From Corynebacterium dentalis (GTDB lineage: Bacteria; Actinomycetota; Actinomycetes; Mycobacteriales; Mycobacteriaceae): a stretch of 64,000 bases of DNA. Positions 7,820 to 16,958 of this stretch are shown here, piece by piece. The stretch spans positions 124,001 to 188,000 of the forward strand of contig NZ_OCTS01000004.1 of the NCBI RefSeq assembly GCF_900232865.1, in the 5' to 3' direction. Positions within the stretch are counted from its first letter, which is position 1. Each line of letters starts with the position of its first letter. The translations under genes were made by a program, and so were the position numbers. The notes below the pieces were generated by a model, which saw only the letters and a list, made by a program, of their open reading frames with translations, was not told where the DNA came from and ran no database searches.

Positions 7820-8931
7820 GTCCGGGATCCCTCGCCTAGGCCAGACGAGCCATCCATCAGCCTGGTGATCATCTCCACCACGATTGTTCGCGCGGCTTTG
7901 GCCAACTTGGAACCGTCCACGTCCAGCATTCCCCGATCCAAGCTGTTAGCGAGATCAGGATCGTAGTCCCAGGTCACATCCGGCTTCTCCCCCAGCAGAG
8001 CCACCGCCATCCCACTGCTACATCCGCCGTCTGGCATCCGGCGAACCACGCGCAAAACATCCGGCATTCGCTGATCACGGCAGCATTCCGCCAAATCCTT
8101 CATGGCAACCAGCCCAGATACGCACTGGGTAGAAACCACCAGCACGCAGTCCGGTGCGCACCCATTCCACTGCTGTTCCCACTGAATACTTCCGGGGATC
8201 ATTCGCCCACAGTCCACAACTAGGTGTGTGCGCCGCAGCAATTGGTCCAACTGCTGAATATTCAACTCCTCCGCACAGGCATCCCCGAAGCAACGAGCCC
8301 GCGACACCCTCCCCAGGACGCTCACCTCCCCCAGATGCGCACAGTTTTGTAACAGCTCCCGTTCCTCGGTAGCCAACGAAGGATCCGTGGAGACCCATCC
8401 GGGCTGGTTCTCGATCCCCACGACAGTGGCCAAACCTTGGGAATGCGGATCCCTGTCCACCAGCAGCGCATCTTCTCCCCGTACCTTCTCCATCGCTGCT
8501 GCCAGCCCTGCCGCGAATATCGAGGTTCCGGCTCCCCCGTGCGCGCCCACCACGGCAATGCGTAGCGGATCAAACGTGCCAATCCGCTCCACCAGCTCCA
8601 AGGTGGCTTGACCCCCAAAGTCCCGCAGGTAGTGATCCACGCGCAGTACCCGGAACAGCGGATCACTCTCCACCTCCGGCAGCTCCTTGTCCGTCAGCAC
8701 TATCACGCCGTTGCGCCCCCACCGCGGGTCCTTCCGCCATGCCTCGTCATCAGCCGTCAACACCACGTGTTTCCGCCCCGTGGCGGCGGCGACCAGCTTG
8801 GCTTCTTCCGCCCACCGTGGATCGTCGATTTCGATGGCGATGGGACGCGCGTGCACGAAATCCCGCGTCTGCCGCGTCTCGTGAGAGCGCCGACCAGCCA
8901 TCCCCAGCTGTAATCCCCCGTGTTTTCCCAT
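7816..8931 (-). CDS. CpaE/SsgI-like septum-site or pilus-localisation protein (Rv3660c type)
   Basis: The gene encodes about 371 residues. An N-terminal receiver-like part of about 140 residues is followed by a MinD/ParA-like ATPase domain whose loop reads VVGAHGGAGTSIFAAGLAAA. This deviant Walker A lacks the usual GKT(T/S) lysine (GGAGTS). Family members localise Tad machinery or affect septation. I chose the ATG at 8931; the frame remains open to 9123 but that would overlap the divergent HAD gene. ATG 8901, preceded by GGGGGA, is an alternative. It is the first gene of the Tad operon. Confidence 0.8.
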   Translation of the reverse strand: MGKHGGLQLGMAGRRSHETRQTRDFVHARPIAIEIDDPRWAEEAKLVAAATGRKHVVLTADDEAWRKDPRWGRNGVIVLTDKELPEVESDPLFRVLRVDHYLRDFGGQATLELVERIGTFDPLRIAVVGAHGGAGTSIFAAGLAAAMEKVRGEDALLVDRDPHSQGLATVVGIENQPGWVSTDPSLATEERELLQNCAHLGEVSVLGRVSRARCFGDACAEELNIQQLDQLLRRTHLVVDCGRMIPGSIQWEQQWNGCAPDCVLVVSTQCVSGLVAMKDLAECCRDQRMPDVLRVVRRMPDGGCSSGMAVALLGEKPDVTWDYDPDLANSLDRGMLDVDGSKLAKAARTIVVEMITRLMDGSSGLGEGSRT

Positions 8932-8998
8932 GCGTTCACTGTGCCAAGGCGGTAAAGAGAAAAGTAGAAGTCGTTGGTCAACTGTGGATAAGTAGCGA

Positions 8999-9013
8999 GT
9001 TGGCGTCGAAAAA
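8999..9013 (+). repeat. Copy 3 of the GTTGGCGTCGRAAAA repeat (exact)
   Basis: GTTGGCGTCGAAAAA is a perfect match in the 143-bp space between the divergent CpaE-like and HAD genes. It is the clearest non-coding copy. Confidence 0.75.
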
Positions 9014-9074
9014 TGGCCGAATGTCTGTGGACAACTTCCCGCAACCTCGCAAAAACACGGTGACATTGTGAAAC

Positions 9075-9896
9075 ATGGGGCGTAAGGTGACTGATGTGAC
9101 CAATGAGAATGGTCAAGGTCCAATACTGGCCATATTCGACCTCGATAAGACCATCATCGATACCAGCGCCTCGATGGCTTACGGGCGCCCCATGGCCGAA
9201 CGCGGCCTGATCGGCACGCCCGAAGTCCTGCGCATGATGGCCCTGCTCGGCAACTACATGCTCACCACGCACACCGAGCAGAACATGAACGCCACCAAAG
9301 ATGCCCTGCTGGGCATGATCCGCGACCGCGAAGAATCGGCCCTGCGGGATGTCGCCCAAGATGCGTTGCAGGAAGTCATCACCCCATATATCTATGCCGA
9401 GGCGCGCGAACTGATCATCAAGCATCGCGAGCAGGGCCACCACGTGGCCATCGTGACTGCCTCGCCTTCGGTGATCGTGAAACCGATCGTCAAGGAGCTG
9501 GGCGCAGACCTGCTCATCGCCACAGAACTCGAAGTCAAAGACGGCCTGTTCACCGGCCAAGTCACGCACTTCAACAAGGGTCAGGCCAAGGTAGACAAGA
9601 TCCAACAGCTGGCCGATGAACACGGCTATGACCTGGACGGATCCTTCGCCTACTCGGATTCCTTCACCGACCTGCCCATGCTGCAGCTGGTCGGCAACCC
9701 CCACGCGGTCAACCCGGACCGACCGCTGCGGAAGTACGCCACGGAAAATGATTGGCCCATCAACCGCTTCGTCAAACCCGAACCGCTGTTCCCTCAAGGT
9801 GCCGTCCTGGCCGGCGCGGGAGCCACCCTTGCCCTCCTCGGAGCCGTCGCCACAGGCCTGGCGTTGTGGTTTCGCTCGCGCGACGAGGACGCATAA
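9075..9896 (+). CDS. HAD-IB family phosphatase (SerB-like, Rv3661 type), membrane-anchored
   Basis: The 273-residue protein has HAD motif I FDLDKTIIDTS, motif II VTASPS (about residues 133-138), a conserved Lys in FNKGQAKV and motif III AYSDSFTDLPML. The C-terminal 35 residues hold one hydrophobic helix (GAGATLALLGAVATGLALWF) and a charged end, so the enzyme is probably tethered to the membrane. The HAD-IB subfamily contains phosphoserine-phosphatase relatives; the substrate here is unknown. Starts at GTG 9087 or 9096 are also possible. It is divergent from the Tad operon, as in mycobacteria. Confidence 0.85.
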   Translation: MGRKVTDVTNENGQGPILAIFDLDKTIIDTSASMAYGRPMAERGLIGTPEVLRMMALLGNYMLTTHTEQNMNATKDALLGMIRDREESALRDVAQDALQEVITPYIYAEARELIIKHREQGHHVAIVTASPSVIVKPIVKELGADLLIATELEVKDGLFTGQVTHFNKGQAKVDKIQQLADEHGYDLDGSFAYSDSFTDLPMLQLVGNPHAVNPDRPLRKYATENDWPINRFVKPEPLFPQGAVLAGAGATLALLGAVATGLALWFRSRDEDA

Positions 9897-10032
9897 ACCC
9901 ACGTCTCCCACATCCCGGACCAGACCCTCCCGTTCAACGTAAAATTCACCCTTTCGCGCAATCTTCTCCCCGGTCTGGCAAACTAGGGAGAGTCAATCTG
10001 CTGAACAACTTATAAATTCTTGGAGTTTTCCC

Positions 10033-10548
10033 GTGAGTAACAAGCAAGGCGAAGGTCTCTACACCGACCGCGATTCGTTCAACCCCCAGGTGAACGCAAT
10101 CCCACTGTCTGATGCAGACGCCCGCGCAAAGGGCGAAGGCAGCATCGGCGATCTGGTCAAGGATGCCTCCGCGCAGATCTCTTCCTTGGTTCGCTCGGAG
10201 ATCGAACTCGCCAAGACTGAAGTTGCAACCTCCGCTAAGAAGGCCGGCATCGGCGGCGGCCTGTTCGCCGCAGCTGCGGTCATCTTGGCCTACAGCTCCT
10301 TCTTCCTGTTCTTCACCATCGCCGAGGCTCTGGATAACTTCCTGCCTCGCTGGCTGGCATTCCTGATCGTCTTCCTGTTCATGCTGGTTCTGGTTGGCGT
10401 TCTGGCTCTGGTTGGCCTCAAGCAGATCAAGGGCGTGAAGAAGCCCGAGAAGACCATCGCTTCGGTTAATGACCTGAAGACGGTCATCCCGTCCGGTTCT
10501 AACAACCGCACCTCTGCCAACACGCAGGATCCAGGTCTGTACACCTAG
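10033..10548 (+). CDS. Actinobacterial holin-X (PF07332) membrane protein
   Basis: The 171-residue protein has a polar N-terminus, an amphipathic helix (DLVKDASAQISSLVRSEIELAKTEV) and two long membrane segments (about residues 75-100 and 110-135), followed by a basic tail. That is the layout of the phage-holin-3-6/holin-X family found on actinobacterial chromosomes outside prophages; its role is unknown and need not be lysis. It starts at GTG with TTGGAG upstream and a TATAAAT sequence about 20 bp upstream. Fifteen bp separate it from the next gene, so the two probably form an operon. Confidence 0.85.
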   Translation: MSNKQGEGLYTDRDSFNPQVNAIPLSDADARAKGEGSIGDLVKDASAQISSLVRSEIELAKTEVATSAKKAGIGGGLFAAAAVILAYSSFFLFFTIAEALDNFLPRWLAFLIVFLFMLVLVGVLALVGLKQIKGVKKPEKTIASVNDLKTVIPSGSNNRTSANTQDPGLYT

Positions 10549-10563
10549 GATTTTCTCCTTACA

Positions 10564-11472
10564 GTGACAGCAGATAATTCTTCGCACGCCCCCGAGCCGG
10601 TGTATATCCACTCGCGGGGCGTGCGTATTCATGTCGAGGTACAAGGCCCGCGTAACGCGCCGTTAGTGCTGTTTGTGCACGGTTTTGGTGGCGGTTGTTT
10701 TGATTTTTATAGCGTCATGCAGGAGCTTTCTACCCACTCCTTGCGCATCGCCACGGTAGATTTGCGCGGCTATGGCCGTTCGGATAAGACTCCCCGTGGC
10801 TATGATCTCACCACCGCCGCCTCAGATATGGCGGGTGTCATCCGCGGACTTGGCTATAAGGACGCGCTGGTGGTGGGCCATGGGTATGGCGGTTTGGTGG
10901 CGTGGACTTTGGCCGCGCACGAGCCCGATCGCGTGCGTGGGCTAGTCACCTTGGCATCTGCGCACCCGGTGGTGCAGACCTCTCGGCTTTCCAGCAATCT
11001 GTGGAGCGATTGGGGCCGTGCGGGGCGGGTGTTAGGCGCGCAGGTTCCTCGTTGGCCGGAGTCTCGTTTGGTTAAGGACGACGCCGCCCTGGCCGAATCC
11101 ATCTTCCGCGGTGGTGTGTCCCCTGGTTTCCGCGATACCGCGCCGTACCGCGCGATGGCTCGCAAGCGCCGGGATGCCATGCTGGCGGATAAGGTAGCGC
11201 ACTTGAGCAGCGAGCATCAGCGTTGGCTGTTCCGCATGCGCCTACGCCCCGAGGGTTTCATTTTTGACCGCTCATTCCCCGCACAGATCAACATTCCGGT
11301 GCTACAGATCAACGGCAGCATGGATCCGAGCTATAGCGCCCGGGCGGCGGAGAAGTCCCTGCGCCGCACCGCGCACACTGATTCCGAGTCCGTGCTGCTC
11401 TACGGGGTGGGGCACTATCCGCACATCGAGGATCCTCCGGCTATTGCGGAGCTGATTGCCCCGCGCGTTTAG
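10564..11472 (+). CDS. Alpha/beta hydrolase-fold protein with a degenerate nucleophile elbow (EphE-like position)
   Basis: The 302-residue protein has the fold's landmarks: an oxyanion HGFGGG loop near residue 42, DLRGYGRSD, and a final GVGHYPHIEDP with the usual His. At the nucleophile elbow, however, it reads VVGHGYGGL, where a Ser, Asp or Cys is expected between GH and xG. The nucleophile appears to be Gly. It is annotated as an epoxide hydrolase in many relatives, but catalysis of the standard type is doubtful. The start is GTG at 10564. Its stop overlaps the 3' end of the convergent marP gene by 4 bp. Confidence 0.82.
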   Translation: MTADNSSHAPEPVYIHSRGVRIHVEVQGPRNAPLVLFVHGFGGGCFDFYSVMQELSTHSLRIATVDLRGYGRSDKTPRGYDLTTAASDMAGVIRGLGYKDALVVGHGYGGLVAWTLAAHEPDRVRGLVTLASAHPVVQTSRLSSNLWSDWGRAGRVLGAQVPRWPESRLVKDDAALAESIFRGGVSPGFRDTAPYRAMARKRRDAMLADKVAHLSSEHQRWLFRMRLRPEGFIFDRSFPAQINIPVLQINGSMDPSYSARAAEKSLRRTAHTDSESVLLYGVGHYPHIEDPPAIAELIAPRV

Positions 11473-12680
11473 TGCAGCACGCAGGCTCCTGTAGCCACGG
11501 GATCAACCCAGTCTTCCGCATCCTGGATCTGGTTCATCACTTCTTCGCGGGACAGCGCGTAGCCGGTATCGGTCTGGTTGACGTCTGCTCCGAATATCAG
11601 CCCCAGCACTTCGCCTCGCTCGTTGAGCAGCGGACCACCGGAGTTGCCCTGCACCACGGTTCCGCGCACGGCATAAGCCTGGCGGTCCACGCGGGTATCG
11701 GCGTAGATGTCCGGGCCGCTGACGGTAAACAGCTGCCTAATGCGAGCTGGTGTGGCTTGGAAAGGGCCGCCTTGGGGGAAGCCCATGACGATGGAGTCAT
11801 CGCCCGGAGCGCCGTTTTGCTCCGCCCACTGCAGCGCAGGCAGGGTCACTCTTTCTTCCACCTTCAGCAACGCCACATCGTGGGTGGGGTTGTAGTACGT
11901 CACGGTGGCATTCACCATGCCCTGCGTGGTGTCTAGTTTCACGCGGTCCGTTCCGGCGACCACGTGCGCATTGGTCATGATGGTGTCTGGGGTCACGGCA
12001 AAACCAGAGCCCTGGATGAGCCGACTGCACTGTTCAGCTTCGCCCACCACGCGCACGATGGAATCGCGGGTGGACTGCACCACGGAGGAGTTCTGCAGCT
12101 CCGGGTTGGGGGCGGCGATTTCCTGCTGCGGCAGGCTGTCCAGTGGGTCGGTAATGACGGGGAAGCCACTATCGCTGATGAATGTCGCCACGCGGGTGGG
12201 GAACTTTTGCAGGAATTCCGGAGCGGCAGATTCCACTGCATTGAGTACCTCGGAATCCTTCACGGAGCGGGCAAACTCGTTGTTTTTCGTGCCCACCAGT
12301 GGGACCAGGATTAGCCACACCACGGTCAACGTGGTGATGACCTGCACGATTGCGCCCACGGCTGATTCCGCCTTGAGCACCTGCCGGCTGCGGATATTAT
12401 CCCGCAGGCGCATGCCGATGCTGGTGCCCACGGTGTATCCCAGCAGCACGCCCACCGTGATGAGCACCAGCGAGACCACAAAGCGGATCCCTTGGGACTC
12501 GTGCCCTTGCGAGGCGGCGAAGTCCAGCACGGTAGGAATGGCCAGAATGGCTAGGTATCCGCCGAGCAGCACGCCACCCAAGCTCAGCACTGCGGAAAGT
12601 CCGCCCTGGCGCCATCCCGAGGCCATCGCGCTCAGGGCGACGATCACCAGCACAATATCGACTAGTAGTGATCCGCTCAT
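11469..12680 (-). CDS. marP: MarP-like membrane serine protease (CvpA + trypsin domains)
   Basis: The 403-residue protein has four N-terminal hydrophobic helices forming a CvpA/colicin V-production domain (about residues 1-150) and a C-terminal chymotrypsin-like protease exposed outside. The catalytic triad is visible as TNAHVVAG (His), PTHDVALLKV (Asp) and VQGNSGGPLL (Ser). MarP (Rv3671c) of M. tuberculosis is required for acid resistance and activates the peptidoglycan hydrolase RipA. Two Cys near the protease (EQCSRLIQ and the terminal CVLH) could form a disulfide. The start overlaps the end of the Nudix gene by 4 bp, so the two are coupled. Confidence 0.93.
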   Translation of the reverse strand: MSGSLLVDIVLVIVALSAMASGWRQGGLSAVLSLGGVLLGGYLAILAIPTVLDFAASQGHESQGIRFVVSLVLITVGVLLGYTVGTSIGMRLRDNIRSRQVLKAESAVGAIVQVITTLTVVWLILVPLVGTKNNEFARSVKDSEVLNAVESAAPEFLQKFPTRVATFISDSGFPVITDPLDSLPQQEIAAPNPELQNSSVVQSTRDSIVRVVGEAEQCSRLIQGSGFAVTPDTIMTNAHVVAGTDRVKLDTTQGMVNATVTYYNPTHDVALLKVEERVTLPALQWAEQNGAPGDDSIVMGFPQGGPFQATPARIRQLFTVSGPDIYADTRVDRQAYAVRGTVVQGNSGGPLLNERGEVLGLIFGADVNQTDTGYALSREEVMNQIQDAEDWVDPVATGACVLH

Positions 12681-13498
12681 GGCGCTCCTCCGCTATCTCC
12701 TGCTTGGCGGAAACTCTCTTTGAGAGTTCCCATGGCTTCCTTATTTGCTGAGTTCTTCAGCGCCTCGAATAGTTCGACGGGCTCCGAATCTTCGCCCCAC
12801 GGACGCGACCATCCGGCGATGTCCAGCAGGGCTGTGACTACTGCGCCGGTAAAGCCCCACAGCACCATGCCGTGCACATCGAATGCGGGGCCTTTCCACT
12901 GGCTAAACGTCAGCCAGTAGCGCAGCGCTGGGTCTGTCAGCTGCTCGATCGGAACCATCGCCACCCAGTCATTTTCCGAGCTGGCGGGATACACCGTGCT
13001 GGGTTCAGCCAAGTAGGCCAGCACCGGCACCACGGCAAAGTTCGAGCGGTCAATGTAGATCGGCTCCATCACCGCCAGCGGCTGCACGTGGTCCGGATTC
13101 AACCCGGTCTCTTCCTGAGCTTCGCGCAGCGCGGTCATCACGGGTCCGCTGTCTTGCGGCTCGCGCTGACCGCCGGGGAAGGCGATCTGTCCGGAGTGCT
13201 GCCGCATGCTCGGCGCGCGGTGCGTCAGCAGCATCGCCGCATCCTTGGGGTACGGCAAAACTTCCTTCGCCACGAACGTGGATTCGCCTTTCACCAGCAC
13301 CAACACCGCCGAGTACCGTGGCGGGTTGCCCTTGGCATCCCGGTCTGGAACGGCGCGGGATTCGTCGCCGATTGCGTCTTGAATCCGCCCCGTCCGAGCG
13401 ATCGTAGTGAAATCGCGCAGCCATGCGGGTAGTTCGCTGGGCAGCTCTGGTTGCTCGGCGGCCTTGTCCAACCACTGTTGTTGGGAATACTCGGTCAT
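12677..13498 (-). CDS. Nudix hydrolase, CoA-pyrophosphatase type (Rv3672c)
   Basis: The 273-residue protein contains the extended UPF0035/Nudix signature HSGQIAFPGGQREPQDSGPV followed by ALREAQEETGL (about residues 100-130). It probably hydrolyses CoA or a related nucleotide diphosphate derivative in the cytoplasm. I prefer the second Met (13498), which has AAAGG 7 nt upstream, over the first at 13516. It lies between tlpA-like and marP genes in an order shared with mycobacteria and overlaps marP by 4 bp. Confidence 0.88.
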   Translation of the reverse strand: MTEYSQQQWLDKAAEQPELPSELPAWLRDFTTIARTGRIQDAIGDESRAVPDRDAKGNPPRYSAVLVLVKGESTFVAKEVLPYPKDAAMLLTHRAPSMRQHSGQIAFPGGQREPQDSGPVMTALREAQEETGLNPDHVQPLAVMEPIYIDRSNFAVVPVLAYLAEPSTVYPASSENDWVAMVPIEQLTDPALRYWLTFSQWKGPAFDVHGMVLWGFTGAVVTALLDIAGWSRPWGEDSEPVELFEALKNSANKEAMGTLKESFRQAGDSGGAP

Positions 13499-13525
13499 AT
13501 CGCGCCTTTCGTGCACTGTGTGAGC

Positions 13526-14251
13526 CTATCCCGCGAGGGCTTCGTTGATTTTCTGTTGCATCTCGGCGCTGTCGTCGAACGTCCGCACAAAGGTTGCCGC
13601 GCGTATACCGTCAGCCCGGTAGACCAGCGTCACGGGCACCACCTTGGGGATGCTGGTGGCGGTATCGAAAGTGTGGTTGGCGTCCTGGTAGCTGGGCAGA
13701 TTGTCCACGCCCAGTTCCTCAAGGAAATCCACTCCGGCCTGTCCACGCGCGTCCAGGTGCACGCCCACGACGTTCCACTGCGGGTTGCTGTCCGCCACCT
13801 GCTGCATCACGGGCAGCTCCTTGCGGCACGGCCCGCACCACCAGGCCCACACGTTGACCACGGTGGGCGTTCCGGCGAATTGTTCCGCCAGACTCTGGCT
13901 GCTTTGTTCTCCGCCATCGGTCAGGCAGGGCAGGTGTACGTCGGCGAGTTCGGCGCCGTCAGCAAGTGCGGTGTTTTGTTTTTCCGACGCCAACTCCTCC
14001 CCCTTCGGCTCCACGCAAGGCACCACGTTGTCCACGGTCACGCGGGTATCCGCAGGTGCATTCTGATCATCGGTTGCAGAATCATCCGCTGGTTCTGCGC
14101 CAGTGGAGCTGGGCGCTGCAGCTGGCGGCGTGCTGGGCTCAGAGAAAATCGACGCCATGAGGGGAATAGATGCCACGGTGAGCCCCACCACCACTGCGAG
14201 CAGCAGCAACAGGAGGCGCGCGCGATCCGGCTTTTCAGGCATGTCCGTCAT
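13526..14251 (-). CDS. TlpA-like membrane-anchored thiol-disulfide oxidoreductase
   Basis: The 241-residue protein has one N-terminal membrane helix (about residues 12-32), a Pro/Ser/Asp-rich linker, and a thioredoxin fold with WAWWCGPCRKELP (CxxC). A second Cys pair (VPCVEP and LPCLTD) lies in the linker and domain start. It probably reduces or isomerises extracytoplasmic disulfides. It follows nth by 2 bp and precedes the Nudix gene by 27 bp. A copy of the 15-bp repeat lies in the linker (read as LASEK), where the protein is unlikely to be constrained. Confidence 0.88.
   Translation of the reverse strand: MTDMPEKPDRARLLLLLLAVVVGLTVASIPLMASIFSEPSTPPAAAPSSTGAEPADDSATDDQNAPADTRVTVDNVVPCVEPKGEELASEKQNTALADGAELADVHLPCLTDGGEQSSQSLAEQFAGTPTVVNVWAWWCGPCRKELPVMQQVADSNPQWNVVGVHLDARGQAGVDFLEELGVDNLPSYQDANHTFDTATSIPKVVPVTLVYRADGIRAATFVRTFDDSAEMQQKINEALAG
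13979..13994 (-). repeat. Copy 4 of the GTTGGCGTCGRAAAA repeat (exact)
   Basis: The minus strand reads GTTGGCGTCGGAAAAA. It lies in the linker of the TlpA-like gene in a different reading frame from copy 2. Confidence 0.75.
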
Positions 14252-14253
14252 TG

Positions 14254-15096
14254 TTACCTTGTCTCATCCGCGGAAACAAAGGCATCGCCGCCTGCGTCAG
14301 GAACCTCAAAGCCAGCCAACTGCAGCAGGTGCCCGCGATCCTCCGAGGTGATCAAGCGAGCTGCTTCTTCTGGATCAGCTGGGCCTGCCAGGCCAAAGCT
14401 AGGGCACTGGCGTGCCAACAAGCAGGCCCCACACGCAGCCTTGCGGGAGTGACACACGCGGCGGCCGTGGAAGATGCTCCGGTGCGAGAACATGGTCCAT
14501 TCTTTGCGCGGAATCAGCTCCATGAGGTCCTTTTCTACCTTGACGGCATCCTCCTGCTCTGTGAGCTTCCACCGGCGGGCGAGACGACCCAGATGGGTGT
14601 CCACGGTGATGCCGGGAACGTCGAACGCATTGCCCAGGACCACGTTGGCGGTTTTGCGCCCCACCCCGGGCAGCGAGGTGAGCTCCTCCAGAGTTCCTGG
14701 TACTTCTCCGCCGAAGTCCTCGGAGATCTTCTTTCCTAGCCCCACCAGAGATTTGGCCTTGGAGTGGTAGAAACCGGTGGGCTTGATGATGCTTTCCAGC
14801 TCCTCCATGTCGGCTGCTGCATACTCGGCAGCCGATGGGTAGCGAGCAAACAAATCAGGAGTGACGGAATTGACGCGCACATCCGTGGTTTGTGCAGAAA
14901 GCACGGTGGCCACCAGTAATTCCAGCGCGTTTGAAAAGTCCAGCTCCGCGTGTGCAGCCGGGTAGGCCTCTGCCAGCATCCGGTTGATCTTCCGCGCCCG
15001 GCGGGTGGTACCGAGCTCAGTTTCTTTCCCCCGGGCAGCGATATGAGAGCCGGGGCGAGGAAGGGAAGCACTGGTGTGAGCGGACATGGTGAACAC
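14254..15096 (-). CDS. nth: Endonuclease III, DNA glycosylase/AP lyase
   Basis: The protein has up to 280 residues. It shows the HhH motif [14 protein letters not shown] with the catalytic Lys, the catalytic Asp in [11 protein letters not shown], and the [4Fe-4S] ligands C-x6-C-x2-C-x5-C ([17 protein letters not shown]). Nth removes oxidised pyrimidines and nicks at abasic sites. Position 15096 is a GTG; the ATG at 15087 is three codons in and equally plausible. There is a C-terminal extension of about 45 residues beyond the cluster ([20 protein letters not shown]). It heads the minus-strand nth-tlpA-Nudix-marP group. Confidence 0.94.
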   Translation of the reverse strand: MFTMSAHTSASLPRPGSHIAARGKETELGTTRRARKINRMLAEAYPAAHAELDFSNALELLVATVLSAQTTDVRVNSVTPDLFARYPSAAEYAAADMEELESIIKPTGFYHSKAKSLVGLGKKISEDFGGEVPGTLEELTSLPGVGRKTANVVLGNAFDVPGITVDTHLGRLARRWKLTEQEDAVKVEKDLMELIPRKEWTMFSHRSIFHGRRVCHSRKAACGACLLARQCPSFGLAGPADPEEAARLITSEDRGHLLQLAGFEVPDAGGDAFVSADETR

Positions 15097-15317
15097 TCTA
15101 ACTGGCGGGCGAGACAGGCCCCCGAAGAATTGGGCGTTAAAACCGCATAAGTTGCTGGGAATTCGGCGTTAGAATGAATGCTGTGTGTCTCACGGCACTG
15201 TGGCGTTGTACGGTTAGAAGTTAAAGTACCTCGAATGTGCAGCAACGAGATCCGTTGCGATCTCGTTCAACCGCGAGCCACCTGAAACATCACACAAGTG
15301 GAAGAGAAACTATAACG

Positions 15318-16001
15318 ATGTCTGAAGTAACTGAGATTCTGTCCCGAGCTGGAATTTTCCAGGGCGTGGACCCCAGTGCAGTGCGCTTCCTCATCGAGCA
15401 GCTAGACAGCGTGACCTTCCCGCGAGGGACCACCATCTTTGACGAGGGTGAGCCCGGCGACCGCTTGTACATCATCATTTCCGGCAAGGTGAAGCTGGCT
15501 CGCCACTCTGTGGACGGCCGCGAGAACCTGCTGACCGTCATGGGTCCTTCGGACATGTTTGGCGAGCTGTCCATCTTCGATCCCGGACCGCGCACCTCTT
15601 CAGCGATCTGCGTCACCGAGGTCACCGCGGCAACGATGGATTCCGGAATGCTGCAGCAGTGGATCACGGAGCACCCGGAGATCCCGCAGCAGTTGCTCCG
15701 TGTTTTGGCCCGACGTCTCCGCCGCACCAATAATTCACTCGCCGACCTGATTTTCACGGATGTCCCCGGCCGCGTGGCCAAGGCGTTGCTGCAGCTGGCG
15801 AACCGTTTCGGCACCCAAGAAAGTGGCGCGCTGCGCGTGCACCACGATCTCACGCAGGAAGAGATCGCCCAGCTGGTGGGCGCATCCCGCGAGACGGTGA
15901 ACAAGGCGCTGGCGGAATTCGCGCATCGCGGTTGGATCCGCTTGGAGGGCAAGTCCGTGCTGATCTCCGATACCGAGCGCCTGGCCAAGCGCGCCCGTTA
16001 A
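15318..16001 (+). CDS. glxR: GlxR, CRP/FNR-family cAMP-dependent global regulator
   Basis: The 227-residue protein has a cyclic-nucleotide domain (about residues 10-130; [17 protein letters not shown] with the Arg-Thr-Ser phosphate cassette) and a C-terminal winged helix with recognition helix [14 protein letters not shown]. GlxR is the main cAMP-responsive regulator of corynebacteria and controls well over a hundred genes in C. glutamicum. The frame extends upstream to 15237, but MSEVTEIL at 15318 is the family start. It is monocistronic, divergent from nth, and ends in a strong hairpin. Confidence 0.95.
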   Translation: MSEVTEILSRAGIFQGVDPSAVRFLIEQLDSVTFPRGTTIFDEGEPGDRLYIIISGKVKLARHSVDGRENLLTVMGPSDMFGELSIFDPGPRTSSAICVTEVTAATMDSGMLQQWITEHPEIPQQLLRVLARRLRRTNNSLADLIFTDVPGRVAKALLQLANRFGTQESGALRVHHDLTQEEIAQLVGASRETVNKALAEFAHRGWIRLEGKSVLISDTERLAKRAR

Positions 16002-16003
16002 GC

Positions 16004-16026
16004 CGCTCCCCGAAAAGGGGAGAGCG
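16004..16026. terminator. Hairpin between convergent glxR and MBL genes
   Basis: CTCCCC at 16006-16011 pairs with GGGGAG at 16017-16022 across a GAAAA loop, directly after the glxR stop and before the stop of the convergent gene. There is no T-run, so it is a probable but atypical terminator. Confidence 0.45.
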
Positions 16027-16872
16027 CTAGCTGTTCTGGTCTTGCAGGTAGCGCAGGGTCACGCGCGTGGACTGCTCTGCAGCATCGCGGAGCACAGGAT
16101 CCACATCGGTGTAGACGTGATTGACGATGTCATTGACCGATGCGTCCTCGCCCAGCTCGTCGAGAGCTTCCCGCACCTGCTTGAGGCGCAGCTCGCGACG
16201 GTCAATGTACTTGTTGGCGAACTCCGCAGTGCTCTCCAAGTTAGGGCCGTGGCCCGGCAGCATGGGGACGTTTTCTCCCCGGTCTCGCAGCATCGCCAGC
16301 GTGTCTAGGTAAGCACCCAGATCGCCGTCCGTTTCGGAGATCATGGTGGTGTGGCGGCCGGCGATGGTATCGCCGGTGATGATTGCCTCGACGTCAGAAT
16401 GGTCCTCTCCGCCTTGAGAGTGAATGAAGAAGCAGACGGAATCAGCGGTGTGACCCGGGGTTCCCACAACCTCGATGGTGGGAGTCAAGCCCTCGATACG
16501 GATGACCTCGCCCGGCTGGAGTGGCTCCGCGCCGTAGCAGTAGTGAGAATCCACTGCGCGCACTGGAGCTCCAGTGATCTGACGGAAGCGCAGCGCGCCC
16601 CCAGCGTGATCGCCGTGGCGATGTGTAAGCAACACCAAGGCGATCTCCACCGGCGCTTCGGCGGTGCCCGTGGCCTTGGTGTTCAGGACGTTGAGGTGTC
16701 CCTCATCTTCCGGTCCGGGATCAACGATCACACACACGCGATCATTTTCGCCGCGGATAACCCACGAGTTAGTGCCCTCCAAGGAGGAGTAGCTGGGGTT
16801 CGGTGCCAAGACCACACCGGCATTGTCGGTAACAGGACGAAGTTGGCTGTAGGCGGGATGCTCCATGCCCAT
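16027..16872 (-). CDS. Metallo-beta-lactamase-fold hydrolase (Rv3677c type)
   Basis: The 281-residue protein has the metal-binding motif THRHGDHAGG (HxHxDH), VVGTPGHTADSVCFF, ITGDTIAG and LPGHGP, which supply the other ligands. A C-terminal helical part (FANKYIDRRELRLKQV) resembles the LACTB2-like subgroup, whose members hydrolyse thioesters, lactones or RNA. The substrate is unknown. It sits between glxR and ridA in the same order as in M. tuberculosis. Confidence 0.88.
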   Translation of the reverse strand: MGMEHPAYSQLRPVTDNAGVVLAPNPSYSSLEGTNSWVIRGENDRVCVIVDPGPEDEGHLNVLNTKATGTAEAPVEIALVLLTHRHGDHAGGALRFRQITGAPVRAVDSHYCYGAEPLQPGEVIRIEGLTPTIEVVGTPGHTADSVCFFIHSQGGEDHSDVEAIITGDTIAGRHTTMISETDGDLGAYLDTLAMLRDRGENVPMLPGHGPNLESTAEFANKYIDRRELRLKQVREALDELGEDASVNDIVNHVYTDVDPVLRDAAEQSTRVTLRYLQDQNS

Positions 16873-16958
16873 AGTGTACGTCGGACAAACCGGTTATCGC
16901 GCCCCTAATGAGCAAACATTAACCCCAAATTCGTGCTGGTCGGCACTGGGGCGAAAGG

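Noticed and set aside
8932..9123. 64-codon extension of the CpaE-like protein
   Set aside because: It overlaps the divergent HAD gene start and a repeat copy, and has no family similarity.
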